NCBI GenBank assembly: GCA_035499655.1
Contig: DATJYL010000141.1
Coordinates: forward strand, 1-56,586
Reading direction: 5' to 3'
DNA length: 56,586 nucleotides
Source: Pirellulales bacterium
GTDB taxonomy: Bacteria > Planctomycetota > Planctomycetia > Pirellulales > JADZDJ01
Both the position numbers and the translations under genes were made by a program. How positions within the stretch are numbered: position 1 is the first letter of the stretch; every line of letters starts with the position of its first letter. The notes beneath the pieces were generated by a model. That model searched no databases. It had not been told where the DNA came from and worked only from the letters and a program-made list of their open reading frames with translations. Below, piece after piece: positions 24,654 to 32,739 of this stretch.

Positions 24654-25056
24654 ATTTCAGCTTGAGCTCGATTTGCTCAATCGCCTCATCAATCCACTGC
24701 CGAAATTCTTGGGCATCGCCTTGCTTGGAAAATTGTTTTGTCTGCGCTTGACGAAGAACTGCCAGTGATTCAGGCGACGCCAGTGCAACCAGCCCATCCA
24801 GCGCTTGTTGCCAAACCGCAGTGTTTGGATCGTGCAGCGCTTCGCCGAGCAACGGAATAATGGACAAATCGCGCCTCTGCCACAAAACTTCGATGGCGAA
24901 TTCACGAATACTCGGGTCTGACTCGCTGCGATAGAGCGCGACCAAATCAGGAACAACGCTACTGTCCGATTCCAATAGACCGAAGAATGCGGCGCTGTTA
25001 TCCTCGGCTCTTAGCCGTTCTAAATAATATGCGGCTACGTCAGAATAAACTTGCAT
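24649..25056 (-). CDS. HEAT-repeat protein
   Basis: 135 aa from ATG 25056. This start lies four bases after the stop of the upstream VOC gene, so the two are probably co-transcribed; an in-frame TTG at 25086 would overlap that gene. The sequence is helical and shows HEAT-like units (DLVALYRSESDPSIREFAIEVL, IIPLLGEALHDPNTAVWQQA, LDGLVALASPESLAVL). HEAT proteins bind other proteins; no enzyme motif is seen. The stop codon lies inside the right 93-nt repeat module, so the native C-terminus may have been altered. Confidence 0.8.
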   Translation of the reverse strand: MQVYSDVAAYYLERLRAEDNSAAFFGLLESDSSVVPDLVALYRSESDPSIREFAIEVLWQRRDLSIIPLLGEALHDPNTAVWQQALDGLVALASPESLAVLRQAQTKQFSKQGDAQEFRQWIDEAIEQIELKLKS

Positions 25057-25060
25057 CGGG

Positions 25061-25513
25061 TTAGCCCTGTTTCGCCTTCTCCGCAAAAAACTTCGCTGCC
25101 CGCTGCTGAATTTCCTGCGTCGTCAACACTTCCTTGTGCGTCGCGATCCACCACATGTTGCCGACCGGGTCTTTCACGCTGGCGGTGCGGTCGCCATAGA
25201 ACATGTCGGTCGGCTCGGTTTGCGATTCTCCGCCCGCCGCCACGGCCTGTCGGTAAGTGGCATCGCAGTCGGGCACATATAAATACAGTACGGTCGGCCA
25301 GGTGTGGTGTCCCGCCGGCGGCTCGCCAACCATCAACAGCGAATCGCCAATCCGCACCTGGGCGTGCAGCACGCCTCCATCGGGCCGCGTGAATTTTTCA
25401 CCCACTACGCCACCAAATGCCTGCTGGGCGAACTCGAGCAACCGGGCCGCATTGGGCACGACCAAATACGGCGTAACGGCGTGGCAATTTTCGGGGATGT
25501 AATTTGCTTTCAT
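25061..25513 (-). CDS. VOC family (glyoxalase/PhnB-like) protein
   Basis: 150 aa. The start at 25513 is chosen because GGAG lies nine bases upstream and the protein then begins MKANYIPENCHAVTPYLVV, the usual form. The vicinal-oxygen-chelate fold is indicated by TPYLVVPNAARLLEFAQQAF, HAQVRIGDSLLMVGE and the C-terminal DPVGNMWWIATHKE. PhnB-like members are small metalloproteins of often unknown substrate. Two paired beta-alpha-beta-beta-beta units fit the length. Substrate not predictable. Confidence 0.88.
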   Translation of the reverse strand: MKANYIPENCHAVTPYLVVPNAARLLEFAQQAFGGVVGEKFTRPDGGVLHAQVRIGDSLLMVGEPPAGHHTWPTVLYLYVPDCDATYRQAVAAGGESQTEPTDMFYGDRTASVKDPVGNMWWIATHKEVLTTQEIQQRAAKFFAEKAKQG

Positions 25514-25544
25514 GTTTCGCGGCTCCAAGGATGAGGAGCAGGGT

Positions 25545-25823
25545 TTAACTTGCCGGTGACCGACGTCCAGCCAGAATGACGAACCAGGTGCCCAGCACGC
25601 ACACTGCTATGGTCGCCAACAACGCCATCCACCAACTTCCCGCCGGCAGACACAGCACGCCGGCGAATGCTAAAATGCTTGCTTGCCAAACAAAAGGCAG
25701 CGTCGGCGAAATGCTATTGCTGGGGTCGGAACTTTTGCTATGCGTTTGTCGATATTCCCTGCGCACCGCAATGAACACTTCGAAGCCGGCCAGCAACAAA
25801 AAGAACAATCCGGCCCAAATCAT
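25545..25823 (-). CDS. Small membrane protein, three predicted helices
   Basis: 92 aa, no family recognised. AAGG seven bases before the ATG supports the start. Helices: [38 protein letters not shown] and [20 protein letters not shown], with a short Ser-rich cytoplasmic or periplasmic loop. It lies 31 bases upstream of the VOC gene on the same strand and may be in one transcript with it. It overlaps a spurious upstream extension of the glnS frame on the other strand. Confidence 0.65.
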   Translation of the reverse strand: MIWAGLFFLLLAGFEVFIAVRREYRQTHSKSSDPSNSISPTLPFVWQASILAFAGVLCLPAGSWWMALLATIAVCVLGTWFVILAGRRSPAS

Positions 25824-26016
25824 CAGCGCACCTTGGAAAATCAGGCTCAGTTACCTGGTTCGCAGAATAGCTCAGTATAGTGCACTGGGCTGGCACTTAC
25901 AAAACCTGATGGCAGTGACGCTCTTGCTTGAAACAGCCCCTTGCGAGAAACTATCGACCGTGTCCTCTCCCAGGCACTATATAAAGGCACCCAATACCAA
26001 TTACCGTCAATTCATC

Positions 26017-27807
26017 ATGCCCGACGAACCCCGTTCGCTGAATTTCATCGAAGAAATTATCGAGGAGCACGCCCGCACCGGCCGGTTTGGCAATCGGGTG
26101 CAAACGCGGTTCCCGCCGGAGCCCAACGGTTATTTGCACATTGGCCACGCCAAAAGCATCTGCCTGAATTTCGGTCTGTCGATCAAATACCAGGGCACGT
26201 GCAACCTGCGGTTCGACGACACCAACCCGACCAAGGAAGAAGAAGAATACGTCGAATCGATCGAGGAAGATGTCCGCTGGCTCGGCTTCCACGTGCCGCC
26301 GCCCTTGTACGCCAGCGATTACTTCGAGCAAATTCACGCCTGGGCCATCCAGCTCATTGAAGCCGGCCACGCCTATGTGTGCGATCTGAACGCCGACCAA
26401 ATCCGCGAATATCGCGGCACGCTCACTACGCCGGGCAAAAACAGCCCGTTCCGCAACCGGCCCGTCGCGGAAAATCTCGACCTGTTCGCCCGTATGGGAA
26501 AAGGAGAATTTCCCGAAGGCTCGCGCACGTTGCGGGCGAAAGTCGACATGGCCCATCCCAATTTGAACATGCGCGACCCGGTCATGTACCGCATTTTGTA
26601 CTCCAAGCATCACCGCACGGGCGACCGCTGGTGCATTTATCCCATGTACGATTGGGCCCACGGTCAAAGCGATTCCATCGAAAACGTGACGCACAGCATT
26701 TGCACGCTGGAATTTGAAAACCACCGCCCACTGTACGATTGGTATTTGGACCGCATCATTGAATGTAATTCTCATAAAGCCGCGACCGCTGGTCGCGCTG
26801 CCACCCCGTACCCCGGCCCTCTCCCACAAGGGGCGAGGGAGAAATCCACGCCACACGCATCCATCATCCATCCCCAGCAAATCGAATTCGCCCGCCTCAA
26901 TCTCACCTACACCGTAATGAGCAAGCGCCGGCTGTTAGAACTGGTGAAAGACAAGCACGTCGCCGGCTGGGACGATCCGCGGATGCCGACGATTTGTGGT
27001 TTGCGCCGCCGCGGTTACACGCCCGAATCGATCCGCCTGTTCTGCGACCGCATTGGCGTGGCCAAATTCAACAGCACCATCGACATGGCCGTGCTGGAAG
27101 GTTCGGTCCGCGAAGATTTGAACCGCCGTGCTCCGCGCCGCATGGCCGTGCTGCGGCCGTTAAAAGTGGTGCTCGATAATTACCCGGCCGACAAAACCGA
27201 AATGCTCGAAGCGGTGAACAACCCAGAAGACCCCGCCGTCGGCAAACGGCAAGTCCCGTTTTCGCGTACGCTATATATCGAGCAGGACGATTTCCGCGAA
27301 GAGCCGCCGAAAAAATTCTTTCGCTTGGCCCCCGGCGCCGAGGTGCGGCTGCGGTATGCATACATCATTAAATGCGTCAGCGTTGCCAAGGACGCCAGCG
27401 GCAATATTACGGAAGTGCATTGCACGTACGATCCGGAAACCAAAAGCGGCATGCCGCAATCGGACCGCAAAGTGAAGGGCACCATTCACTGGGTCAGCGC
27501 ATCGCACGCCGTGACCGCGCCGGTGCGGCTGTACGATTATTTGTTCAACAAAGCCGATCCGGACGAATTCCCCGCCGGCCAAAATTACTTGATCAATCTC
27601 AACCCCAATTCGCTGGAAACGCTGACCGATGCCAAATTGGAGCCCAGCTTGGCCGATGCCGCTCCCGGCGATAGCTTCCAATTCGAACGCAACGGTTACT
27701 TCATCGCCGACAAGCTCGATTCCCGGCCCGGCCGGTCCGTCTTCAACCGCACCGTCACGCTCAAAGATACCTGGGCCAAAATCGAACAGAAAGCCGGCGG
27801 TAAATAG
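26017..27807 (+). CDS. glnS: Glutaminyl-tRNA synthetase with an in-frame repeat insertion
   Basis: 596 aa from ATG 26017 ([10 protein letters not shown]...). The frame stays open upstream to 25576 but that part does not resemble GlnS. HIGH motif at 41-44 ([17 protein letters not shown]), KMSKS counterpart MSK(R) at 301-303, plus [17 protein letters not shown] and the C-terminal beta-barrel part (PYDxK-like segments, ending [11 protein letters not shown]). It charges tRNA-Gln. Odd: between [10 protein letters not shown] and [12 protein letters not shown], where GlnS proteins normally run on directly, about 29 extra residues (254-282) come from two palindromic DNA repeats. The insertion keeps the frame and sits in a surface loop before the KMSKS region, so the enzyme is probably functional. 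Confidence 0.95.
   Translation: MPDEPRSLNFIEEIIEEHARTGRFGNRVQTRFPPEPNGYLHIGHAKSICLNFGLSIKYQGTCNLRFDDTNPTKEEEEYVESIEEDVRWLGFHVPPPLYASDYFEQIHAWAIQLIEAGHAYVCDLNADQIREYRGTLTTPGKNSPFRNRPVAENLDLFARMGKGEFPEGSRTLRAKVDMAHPNLNMRDPVMYRILYSKHHRTGDRWCIYPMYDWAHGQSDSIENVTHSICTLEFENHRPLYDWYLDRIIECNSHKAATAGRAATPYPGPLPQGAREKSTPHASIIHPQQIEFARLNLTYTVMSKRRLLELVKDKHVAGWDDPRMPTICGLRRRGYTPESIRLFCDRIGVAKFNSTIDMAVLEGSVREDLNRRAPRRMAVLRPLKVVLDNYPADKTEMLEAVNNPEDPAVGKRQVPFSRTLYIEQDDFREEPPKKFFRLAPGAEVRLRYAYIIKCVSVAKDASGNITEVHCTYDPETKSGMPQSDRKVKGTIHWVSASHAVTAPVRLYDYLFNKADPDEFPAGQNYLINLNPNSLETLTDAKLEPSLADAAPGDSFQFERNGYFIADKLDSRPGRSVFNRTVTLKDTWAKIEQKAGGK
26776..26862 (+). repeat. Two palindromic repeats inserted in frame in glnS
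   Basis: Module one (26776-26802) starts AAAGCCGCGACCG and ends TCGCGCTGCC; a relative lies at 34121-34147. Module two (26811-26841) is CCCCGGCCCTCTCCC plus ACAAGGGGCGAGGGAG, related to 50873-50906 and 51980-52020. Both read through without stops. Confidence 0.85.
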
Positions 27808-27860
27808 TCCAGCAATAGCTGCCAATTGACGGCCCACCAACAGTACCTATACTGTTGTTC

Positions 27861-28367
27861 ATGGATATCCTTGACCGCTTGCTGGGCCACGATTCCTGGA
27901 CCACGCGCCAATTGCTCGTGCGCTGCCGCGAATTAACAGACGAACAGCTCGACACGCAATTCGACATTGCCCACCGTTCCGTTCGGGCTACTCTGCTGCA
28001 CATGATCCGCAACATGGAAGTCTGGACCGACCTAATTGCCGAGCAACCAATCCGTCCGAACCAAAATAATTTGCCCGAGGGGCGCTCCGTCGACGGCCTC
28101 CTGCGCCGGCTCGATATTGTCTCCGCCGATTTAGCGGCCGTCAGCACGCGCCTGCAGCGTGAAAACAAACTCGACGAATGCTTCGTCGATCATTTGGACG
28201 ACCCGCCGCGGAAAAAGCCCTACGGCGGGGCCATCGTCCACGTGATTACGCACAGCATGCACCATCGGGCCCAACTGCTGTACCTGCTGCGATTACTGGG
28301 GCTGCAAAATTTACCCGAAGGGGATGCCCTTGGTTGGGAAATGCAATTGCGGCGGAATTCAAGCTGA
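27861..28367 (+). CDS. DinB-family protein
   Basis: 168 aa from ATG 27861. The four-helix DinB/YfiT-like fold is indicated by LDRLLGHDSWTTRQLLVRC, LLHMIRNMEVWTDLI and HVITHSMHHRAQLLYLLRLLG. The spaced histidines (HD, LLHMI, HxxHH) are those that bind a metal in this superfamily. Members include damage-inducible proteins and thiol-dependent S-transferases; the substrate is unknown. A second DinB-like gene starts 20 bases after the stop, suggesting a tandem pair. Confidence 0.85.
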   Translation: MDILDRLLGHDSWTTRQLLVRCRELTDEQLDTQFDIAHRSVRATLLHMIRNMEVWTDLIAEQPIRPNQNNLPEGRSVDGLLRRLDIVSADLAAVSTRLQRENKLDECFVDHLDDPPRKKPYGGAIVHVITHSMHHRAQLLYLLRLLGLQNLPEGDALGWEMQLRRNSS

Positions 28368-28387
28368 TTCACGAAAGGGCCTTTCTG

Positions 28388-28894
28388 ATGTTGGAACTTT
28401 ACAAGCAAACGGTCGCCAGCCAGTTCGAAGCCGCCCTGGCCATGCTAAAACAGTGCGTTACCGCCTGCCCGAGCGAGTACTGGGAAGGCAAAATCGCCAA
28501 CGACACGTTCCGCTACGTGGCCTATCACACGCTCTTCTTTGCCGAATTCTATCTCTCGACCAGCGATGCCGAATTTAAGTTGCATCATTTTCATGATCGC
28601 GGCGGCGACGAACGGGGCAAACAGGCGAGTCCCGGCCTGTCTCAGCCAGATACGCTGGAATACGCCCGGCTGGTCCACCAGAAGCTGCGCGACGCACTAG
28701 CCGCCGAAACGGTGCAATCGCTCGCCGGCCCTTCGGGCATCGCCCGCCGAAAATGCTCCCGCGCTGAGTTGCACATTTACAACCTGCGCCACGTCCAGCA
28801 CCATACCGGCGCCATGTACGCCTACTTGCGTCGTATCGAACCCACCCTGGCCGACAACCAATCGCTCCCCTGGGTCAGCTCCGGCTGGCGATAA
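28388..28894 (+). CDS. DinB-like protein (second of pair)
   Basis: 168 aa from ATG 28388 (MLELYKQTVASQFEAALAML); the frame is open further upstream but that part overlaps the preceding gene. Histidines in YVAYHTLFFAEFYLS and LRHVQHHTGAMYAYLRR occupy the DinB positions. The two proteins are weakly similar and equal in length, so they may come from an old duplication. Role unknown. Confidence 0.82.
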   Translation: MLELYKQTVASQFEAALAMLKQCVTACPSEYWEGKIANDTFRYVAYHTLFFAEFYLSTSDAEFKLHHFHDRGGDERGKQASPGLSQPDTLEYARLVHQKLRDALAAETVQSLAGPSGIARRKCSRAELHIYNLRHVQHHTGAMYAYLRRIEPTLADNQSLPWVSSGWR

Positions 28895-28932
28895 GAACCG
28901 AGTTTTCAATTCCAAAAGATCACGGGGCGACA

Positions 28933-29208
28933 ATGCAATTTGAATGGGATCTTCAAAAAGCAACTCGAAATTTGGCCCGCCACGGTGTATCCTTTGAGGA
29001 GGCGGCCACGGTGTTCGCAGATCCGCAGGCCATGACGTATTTTGATCCCGATCACTCCGATCAAGAAGATCGATTCCTCACGATTGGAAATTCCTCTGCA
29101 GGACGATTATTGATGGTTTCACATACCGATCGGGGTGAACTCACAAGAATTATCAATTCCCGCAAATTAACTCGACGGGAGCGGAAACAGTATGAAGAAG
29201 AAACGTAA
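28933..29208 (+). CDS. brnT: BrnT-family toxin
   Basis: 91 aa, the family's length. Conserved order: FEWDLQKATRNLARHGVSFE, EAATVFADP, DPDHSDQEDRFLTIGNS, then RIINSRKLTRRERKQYEE. BrnT toxins are RelE-fold ribonucleases that block translation. The next gene overlaps by 17 bases and should encode the antitoxin. Confidence 0.9.
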   Translation: MQFEWDLQKATRNLARHGVSFEEAATVFADPQAMTYFDPDHSDQEDRFLTIGNSSAGRLLMVSHTDRGELTRIINSRKLTRRERKQYEEET

Positions 29209-29395
29209 CGCAAAGAAAAACGGCGAATTGCGTGAACAATACGACCTCAAGAAACTTAAGGGCGGTGTGCGAGGAAAGTACGCCAAGCGCTATCGCTCTG
29301 GAACCAATCTGGCGCTCCTAACACCAGAAGTGCGGGCGGCATTTCCTACCGATGCCGCTGTCAACCAGGCATTGCAATCTCTAATGCTGCATTAA
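29192..29395 (+). CDS. Antitoxin of the BrnT-type pair
   Basis: 67 aa, starting inside the toxin gene. The N-terminus is very basic (MKKKRNAKKN), then YDLKKLKGGVRGKYAKRY and LTPEVRAAFPTDAAVNQALQ, a pattern common in small antitoxins paired with BrnT-like toxins. The C-terminal part probably forms a ribbon-helix-helix-like dimer that binds the operator (family knowledge). It is shorter and more basic than typical BrnA. Confidence 0.82.
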   Translation: MKKKRNAKKNGELREQYDLKKLKGGVRGKYAKRYRSGTNLALLTPEVRAAFPTDAAVNQALQSLMLH

Positions 29396-29460
29396 ATTTC
29401 GTTGAACCTTTGCTGCGAAAATCTGTGATCGGTTAACTGATCTCGCGCCAAAGTTTGCTG

Positions 29461-29952
29461 TTACCCCTGCCGCACCACGTCCCCCGCTTGCAGCGTGCCG
29501 GAAGTTAAAATTTCCGCCCGCAGTCCGCCCCGGTGAAGCAGGGCTTGCCTGATCCCCGGCACGGTCAGCTTTTCTAAATGCCCGCACGGCTCGCACAGCT
29601 TGATGCCCCGCAGCCGCACCGGCCCGACCAGAAATTCGCGCCCCACTAAATGATTCAGCGGCACGCCGCGCACCAGCAAATTGCGGCGCGATTGGGCCGG
29701 CGCAATCGTCACCTCGCAATCTCGGGCGACTGCCTCCAGGGCCTCCGCTTCAATCAGCGTGATCTGTGTTTCCGGATCAATGGTTGTCGGGTCGGCCGCC
29801 GTATCGGGCCAGTCGGAAAATGTGCCGCTGCCCGCAGAGTAACGGTCCCCTTGCAGACCCTTGGCGGCAATCGCTTGGGCGCTTTCCACCGGTTGCATCG
29901 GCCCCGCTTTCATCGATCCAATAAAAATCGCTTCGAGTGTTCCTTCAAACAT
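29461..29952 (-). CDS. MOSC-domain protein
   Basis: 163 aa. The ATG at 29952 overlaps the stop of the upstream gene as ATGA, so translation is coupled. The frame is open much further upstream, but that part shadows the neighbouring gene. Visible motifs: GLQGDRYSAGSGTFS, ITLIEAEALEAV, RRNLLVRGVPLNHLVGREF, and LCEPCGHLEKL with the conserved cysteine. MOSC domains relate to molybdenum-cofactor sulfurases and mARC/YiiM-type proteins and are thought to carry sulfur. The substrate is unknown. Confidence 0.88.
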   Translation of the reverse strand: MFEGTLEAIFIGSMKAGPMQPVESAQAIAAKGLQGDRYSAGSGTFSDWPDTAADPTTIDPETQITLIEAEALEAVARDCEVTIAPAQSRRNLLVRGVPLNHLVGREFLVGPVRLRGIKLCEPCGHLEKLTVPGIRQALLHRGGLRAEILTSGTLQAGDVVRQG

Positions 29953-30338
29953 CAGTTTGCTTCCGTCTGAGATTTCATCGGTTTCATGTGTGTCCAGTAG
30001 CCAAATTTCACCTTGCTGATGGCTTTCCACTGGGCCTTCAAAGTGGCGATGACCGGATCGGGAACGATAGGGACCGTGGACAATTTCCGAAAGTGCGAAT
30101 ACAAGAGCGACATTTCTGGGCAAGGAAATTGCCACACGGAACCGATGCCCAGTCCTGCCGTTGGGTCGTGCAGCATCAGCAGATAAATCGTGCCGCCGTA
30201 GCGATGTGGCTGGCTCAGCTCCCAGCCGGAGTTGCCGCGGGGGCATTTTTCCAACTTCATTCGTTTGCGCCGAGCATACTTGGCGACCACCTCGGCGATG
30301 GGTTCGAAGAGACGTTCGATATCGTCAGCGTTTGACAT
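29952..30338 (-). CDS. Hypothetical protein coupled to the MOSC gene
   Basis: 128 aa from ATG 30338 (MSNADDIERLFEPIAEVVAK). No family recognised. Soluble, with a basic N-terminal helix (KYARRKRMKLEKCPRGNSGW) and a Trp/Tyr-rich later part (YGGTIYLLMLHD, VKFGYWTHMKP). A 4-base ATGA overlap with the MOSC gene suggests a joint role. The reading frame further upstream runs through a dispersed repeat and is not counted. Confidence 0.65.
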   Translation of the reverse strand: MSNADDIERLFEPIAEVVAKYARRKRMKLEKCPRGNSGWELSQPHRYGGTIYLLMLHDPTAGLGIGSVWQFPCPEMSLLYSHFRKLSTVPIVPDPVIATLKAQWKAISKVKFGYWTHMKPMKSQTEAN

Positions 30339-30352
30339 AGGAGTCCGGTTGA

Positions 30353-30431
30353 AAATGTCCAATGACCAAGCACCAATGACCAATGATCCTCGGAAATAAC
30401 AAAGGAGCAAGGACGAATGACCAAGGGCCAA
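30353..30431. repeat. TGACCAAT-family repeat
   Basis: AATGTCCAATGACCAAGCACC, then AATGACCAATG and, 30 bases on, GACGAATGACCAAGG. Only the one orientation is present here, unlike the foldback copies elsewhere. It lies upstream of the hypothetical/MOSC pair. Confidence 0.75.
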
Positions 30432-30528
30432 AGACCGCCGTTGCGGGGCGTTAGTTCGCGCTTCATAATGTGGCAAGTTTTGGCCGCCATGCAAGCCGGA
30501 CTTCAAAAATCGCCCCAAGGAATTTCCC

Positions 30529-31431
30529 ATGCCGCTGTTGGTCGTCGGTTCCGTCGCCTTAGATAGTGTCGAAACTCCCACCCAGCGCCGCGATAACGTC
30601 CTGGGCGGGGCGGCGGTCTTCTTTTCCTACTCGGCCAGTTATTTTTCGCCCGTGCAGTTGGTGGGGGTGGTCGGTGAAGATTGGCCCGCCGAGCACACCC
30701 AACTGCTCGAAAGCCGCGGCATCGACACCGCCGGCCTGCATATCGTCAAAGGGGGCAAAACGTTTCGCTGGACCGGTAAATACCAGCCCAACATGAACGA
30801 CCGCGAAACGCTGGAAGTCCACCTGAACGTCTTCGGTGATTTCAATCCGGTATTGCCCGAAGCGTACAAGCGTTGCAAGTTCTTGTTCCTGGCCAACGGC
30901 TCCCCCGTGCTGCAAATGAAAGTGCTCGATCAAGTCGATGGCGCCCTGCTCACCGTGGCCGACACCATGGACTTGTGGATCAACATCCAGCACGATGATT
31001 TAATGCGCCTGTTTAAGCGGATCGACGGCCTGGTCATCAACGACGCCGAGGCGAAGCTGCTCACCGGCGACGAAAATTTGGTCCGCGCCGGCAAAGCCAT
31101 TTTGAAGTTTGGCCCGAAGTTTGTGATTGTGAAAAAAGGGGAGCACGGGGCGATGTTTTTCAGCGAGCACGAAACCTACGTCATGCCCGCTTATCCCACG
31201 CCGAACGTGATCGATCCGACCGGGGCCGGCGACAGCTTTGCCGGCGGCATGATGGGCTACCTGGCCGAAAAAAATAACTTCGACCCCCGCACGCTGAAAG
31301 AAGCCCTGGCCTATGGCATTCTCACCGCCAGCTTTACCGTCGAAGATTTTTCGCTTGAGCGGCTGAAAAAAATCGAACGCCCCGACCTGGAACGCCGCAT
31401 GCAAGAATACAAAAAAATGCTGAGTTTTTGA
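30529..31431 (+). CDS. PfkB-family carbohydrate/nucleoside kinase
   Basis: 300 aa. AAGGA seven bases upstream supports the ATG. Ribokinase-like signatures: GSVALDSVET and LGGAAVFFSYSA at the N-terminus, NDAEAKLLTGDE mid-protein, and the PfkB motif DPTGAGDSFAGG near the C-terminus with the catalytic aspartate in GAGD. It phosphorylates a sugar or nucleoside with ATP; the substrate cannot be told from the sequence. Followed 10 bases later by the left inverted repeat of the GxxExxY cassette. Confidence 0.93.
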   Translation: MPLLVVGSVALDSVETPTQRRDNVLGGAAVFFSYSASYFSPVQLVGVVGEDWPAEHTQLLESRGIDTAGLHIVKGGKTFRWTGKYQPNMNDRETLEVHLNVFGDFNPVLPEAYKRCKFLFLANGSPVLQMKVLDQVDGALLTVADTMDLWINIQHDDLMRLFKRIDGLVINDAEAKLLTGDENLVRAGKAILKFGPKFVIVKKGEHGAMFFSEHETYVMPAYPTPNVIDPTGAGDSFAGGMMGYLAEKNNFDPRTLKEALAYGILTASFTVEDFSLERLKKIERPDLERRMQEYKKMLSF

Positions 31432-31441
31432 ACCAGGTTTG

Positions 31442-31918
31442 AACCGCAGAGACGCGGAGACGCAGAGAGGGCAAGGAAGAAATAATGGGGCAGGATGGCG
31501 AACGGTACGAGAATCGGATTACGGAAGCCATTATTGGGGCAGCGATCGAAGTGCATCGGTCGCTGGGGCCGGGATTGCTTGAATCGGCCTATGAAGAGTG
31601 TTTGTGTTATGAATTGAGTGTCCGCGAACTGAAATTTCAGCGACAAGTGCCGCTGCCCGTTCGGTATAAAGAAGTTTTATTGGATTGCCGATACCGAATT
31701 GATTTAGTTGTCGAAAATGTGATTGTCGAATTAAAAACAGTTGAGAAACTACTACCCATTCACGACGCTCAATTGCTCACCTATTTGAAACTTTTTAATA
31801 GCCCCATCGGTTTGCCGATCAACTTCCAAGTTCCTGTCCTCAAAGACGGAATCAAACGAGTCGTGCATCATTTCTAAACTTGCTTTTATCCTCTCCGCGT
31901 CTCTGCGTCTCCGCGGTT
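31442..31918 (+). mobile_element. Candidate cassette: GxxExxY gene between 29-nt inverted repeats
   Basis: Left arm 31442-31470 (AACCGCAGAGACGCGGAGAC...) and right arm 31890-31918 are inverted copies matching at 26 of 29 bases. The three differences are G/A switches in the alternating GCAGAGAC/GCGGAGAC units. The 477-bp unit holds exactly one gene with its own ribosome site. No target-site duplication was identified with certainty. That it moves is inference. Confidence 0.55.
31485..31877 (+). CDS. GxxExxY protein, predicted PD-(D/E)XK nuclease
   Basis: 130 aa. AAGGAAG lies six or seven bases before the ATG. The family motif GxxExxY is at 30-36 (GLLESAY) in [15 protein letters not shown]. 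The nuclease signature E33 ... D73 (YRIDLVV) ... E82-L-K84 (VIVELKTV) is intact, so catalytic activity is plausible. The function of the family is not established. Because the gene is exactly enclosed by inverted repeats, the protein may act on those repeats (inference). Confidence 0.88.
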   Translation: MGQDGERYENRITEAIIGAAIEVHRSLGPGLLESAYEECLCYELSVRELKFQRQVPLPVRYKEVLLDCRYRIDLVVENVIVELKTVEKLLPIHDAQLLTYLKLFNSPIGLPINFQVPVLKDGIKRVVHHF

Positions 31919-31944
31919 AATTCTGAATTTTATTGCTCATCGCC

Positions 31945-32520
31945 ATGTCCGTGCTGCGAGTTTTTACTGCTGTCGAAATTTCCCCGGAAATCCGCTCCGC
32001 CGCACTGCGGCTTATCGAACGGCTGCGTGTGGCTTCGGCCAAAGTCACGTGGACCAAAGCCGCCAACTTGCACTACACGCTCAAATTCCTCGGCGACGTG
32101 CCGATGGAAAAAACCGCCGCCATTTGTCAGGCGGTGAAAGCCGCCGCCGAACCCTTCACCCCCTTCGACATCGTCTCGGCCGGCGTCGGGGCGTTTCCCT
32201 CAGCCGGTCATCCCCGCACGCTGTGGCTGGGCGTAACCGACGGGGCCGAGCAAATGGAATTGCTCTTTCAAGCCCAGGAACGCCTGCTGGAACCGCTCGG
32301 TTTTCCGCGCGAGCATCGCCGCTTCACGGCCCATTTAACGCTGGGCCGTGTGCGCGATTCGAGCCCCGCGGCATTGCATCAACTGACGGAACTGCTGCGC
32401 AAACACGCCGAATTCGACGCCGGCGCCATGACCGTCGACAGCGTCACCGTCTTTTCCAGCACCCTCGGTCGCGATGGCCCAACCTACGAAGTTCTTTCCC
32501 GCGCGACCCTGAACGGCTAA
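31945..32520 (+). CDS. thpR: RNA 2',3'-cyclic phosphodiesterase
   Basis: 191 aa from ATG 31945. The two HxTx motifs of the 2H phosphoesterase superfamily are present: H43-Y-T45 in LHYTLKFLGDV and H130-L-T132 in FTAHLTLGRVR. The N-terminus (RVFTAVEISPEIR) and the AFPSAGHPRTLWLGV segment are typical of ThpR/LigT. It opens 2',3'-cyclic RNA ends; the in vivo role is unclear. Confidence 0.92.
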   Translation: MSVLRVFTAVEISPEIRSAALRLIERLRVASAKVTWTKAANLHYTLKFLGDVPMEKTAAICQAVKAAAEPFTPFDIVSAGVGAFPSAGHPRTLWLGVTDGAEQMELLFQAQERLLEPLGFPREHRRFTAHLTLGRVRDSSPAALHQLTELLRKHAEFDAGAMTVDSVTVFSSTLGRDGPTYEVLSRATLNG

Positions 32521-32523
32521 ATT

Positions 32524-32734
32524 CACCACGGAGGCACAGAGACACGGAGCGGAAAATGACGAAGGACTAATGACGAATGTCTAATGAATGACCAATGACC
32601 AAGTCACAATGACCAAGGATGCTGAGCGCTTCATCATTCGGATTTAGCTTCGCCACTTCGTGTGGTCATTCTTTCGACATTCGTCATTCGACATTAGGAA
32701 TTCGCTGCACTGCGCTCTCCGTGCCTCCGTGGTG
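32524..32734. repeat. Nested foldback repeat between convergent genes
   Basis: Outer arms: CACCACGGAGGCACAGAGAC... (32524-32551) and its inverse ending GTGCCTCCGTGGTG (32713-32734), the same family as the GxxExxY arms. Inner arms: AATGACGAAGGACTAATGACG... (from 32555) and the inverse ending CGTCATTCGACATT (to about 32696), the TGACCAAT-like family. It holds no gene and fills the gap between thpR and the convergent PPOX gene. Confidence 0.85.
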
Positions 32735-32739
32735 AAAAT

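Noticed and set aside
25576-26016. 147-residue upstream extension of the glnS reading frame
   Set aside because: It has no GlnS similarity, overlaps a better gene on the other strand (25545-25823), and the normal GlnS N-terminus begins at ATG 26017.
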